Source of the DNA: Pseudomonadota bacterium
Lineage (GTDB): Bacteria > Pseudomonadota > Gammaproteobacteria > UBA5335
Length of the DNA: 13,418 nucleotides
Assembly (NCBI GenBank): GCA_021783685.1
Contig: JAJXTQ010000016.1
Location: 1-13,418, forward strand
Reading direction: 5' to 3'
The position numbers were made by a program, and so were the translations under genes. The notes beneath the pieces are model-generated. The model saw nothing but the letters and a program-made list of their open reading frames with translations. It searched no databases and was not told where the DNA came from. Every line of letters starts with the position of its first letter. Position 1 is the first letter of the stretch. Positions 12,880 through 13,418 of the stretch are shown piece after piece.

Positions 12880-13418
12880 ATGAAGACTTCAAGACGCCCG
12901 AAGTCCGGCTCGCAGGTTCCGCGGCCTCCCGATGCGTTGAGCGCACCTGCCACTCCGGCGCGATGGCGCATCCCCCTGGCCGGTTTCCTGCTGGCCTTGA
13001 TGGGCGGTTTTTCCTACGCCTGGGGCGTTCTTGTGTTGCCGATGATGGAGCGCTTCGGCTGGAGCAAGACCGAGGCGACTCTGCCGTTCACGACGTTCAT
13101 GGTGGTCTTTGCTCTCGTCATGGTTCCGGCAGGCAGACTGCAGGATCGCTGGGGGGCCCGAGTCGTTGCCACAGCCGGTGCTGTGCTTTTTGGGGTGGCC
13201 TACGGACTGGCTGCCTTGGTGGGCGCCTTTCCCCATGCGTGGTGGCTGGTGTTTACCTATGGCGTACTCGGGGGAGCGGCATGTGGCCTGACATACGCCT
13301 GCGTCGCGCCGCCTGCCCGCAAATGGTTTCCCGACCGCCCGGGGTTCGCCGTCTCTACCGCGGTAACGGGCTTTGGCCTGGCCTCCCTGGTGGTCGCGCC
13401 GATTAATTCTGGGTACCT
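12880..13418 (+). CDS. Major facilitator transporter, OFA (oxalate/formate antiporter-like) type, 3' end outside window
   Basis: The frame is open from ATG 12880 to the end of the window without a stop (179 codons shown). A polar N-tail of about 30 residues is followed by RWRIPLAGFLLALMGGFSYAWGV, PMMERFGWSKTEATLPFTTF, then GRLQDRWGARVVATAGAVLF, YGVLGGAACGLTYACV and KWFPDRPGFAVSTAVTGFGLASL. The GRLxDRxGxR loop between helices 2 and 3 is the major facilitator signature; FGWS, the FT stretch and KWFPDRxGxA are typical of OFA-family carboxylate transporters. Inner membrane; substrate unknown. GGAAG (12874-12878) is only one base from this ATG, so a slightly later start is possible. The last residues before the edge (INSGY) are atypical for the family. 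Confidence 0.85.
   Translation, partial: MKTSRRPKSGSQVPRPPDALSAPATPARWRIPLAGFLLALMGGFSYAWGVLVLPMMERFGWSKTEATLPFTTFMVVFALVMVPAGRLQDRWGARVVATAGAVLFGVAYGLAALVGAFPHAWWLVFTYGVLGGAACGLTYACVAPPARKWFPDRPGFAVSTAVTGFGLASLVVAPINSGY

Noticed and set aside
13401..13418. Window end GGTACC as a cloning-site or contig artefact
   Set aside because: A single six-base site is not evidence; the reading frame stays open to the edge, although the last residues are atypical for the family.
1..13418. tRNA, rRNA or CRISPR arrays
   Set aside because: No cloverleaf-like, rRNA-like or regularly spaced repeat pattern was seen in the gaps, on reading by eye only.

Overview
The window is a GC-rich, gene-dense bacterial chromosome segment. 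Every convincing gene lies on the + strand. The protein set (GlgC close to the E. coli enzyme, a fatty acyl-AMP ligase fused to a PlsC acyltransferase, tandem universal stress proteins, Mrp-type antiporter debris) points to a proteobacterium, most likely beta or gamma. This is inference from protein resemblance, not from a marker gene. The long minus-strand open frames are antisense shadows of the high-GC genes.

Layout. 2-2620 is the 3' part of a multidomain lipid enzyme: carrier-protein tail, acyl-AMP ligase, then PlsC acyltransferase. A tandem-domain universal stress protein follows (2652-3521). The 278-base gap 3522-3799 is AT-richer and holds two related palindromic elements in inverted orientation, ahead of glgC (3800-5110). 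The gap 5111-5533 is a scar: the start of an IS5-type transposase gene joined to a degenerate copy of the 3' end of the stress-protein gene. Next comes an apparent operon: a type II P-type cation ATPase (5534-8251), a site-2 protease with CBS domains (8248-9357, overlapping by four bases), and the truncated start of a ferric-reductase-like membrane protein (from 9361). That last gene is joined to the C-terminal half of a cytochrome c gene, which is itself interrupted by a 234-bp non-coding IS1380-type miniature element with a TTTAA target duplication. Downstream lie a Na/Pi cotransporter family protein (10072-11646), an MscS-type mechanosensitive channel (11716-12546), a decayed MrpE-like fragment and the beginning of an OFA-type major facilitator transporter that runs off the window (12880-13418).

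How it fits together. From the stress protein onward the intact genes concern stress, carbon storage and ion or osmotic balance: Usp, ADP-glucose synthesis, cation pump, membrane protease, phosphate or Na+ transport and tension release. At least three loci of broken genes and mobile-element scars separate these modules, so this looks like an accessory region assembled and eroded over time. The most unusual non-coding structures are the paired palindromic repeats before glgC and the IS1380-type miniature element. The most unusual coding arrangement is the coupled P-type ATPase and CBS-containing site-2 protease.
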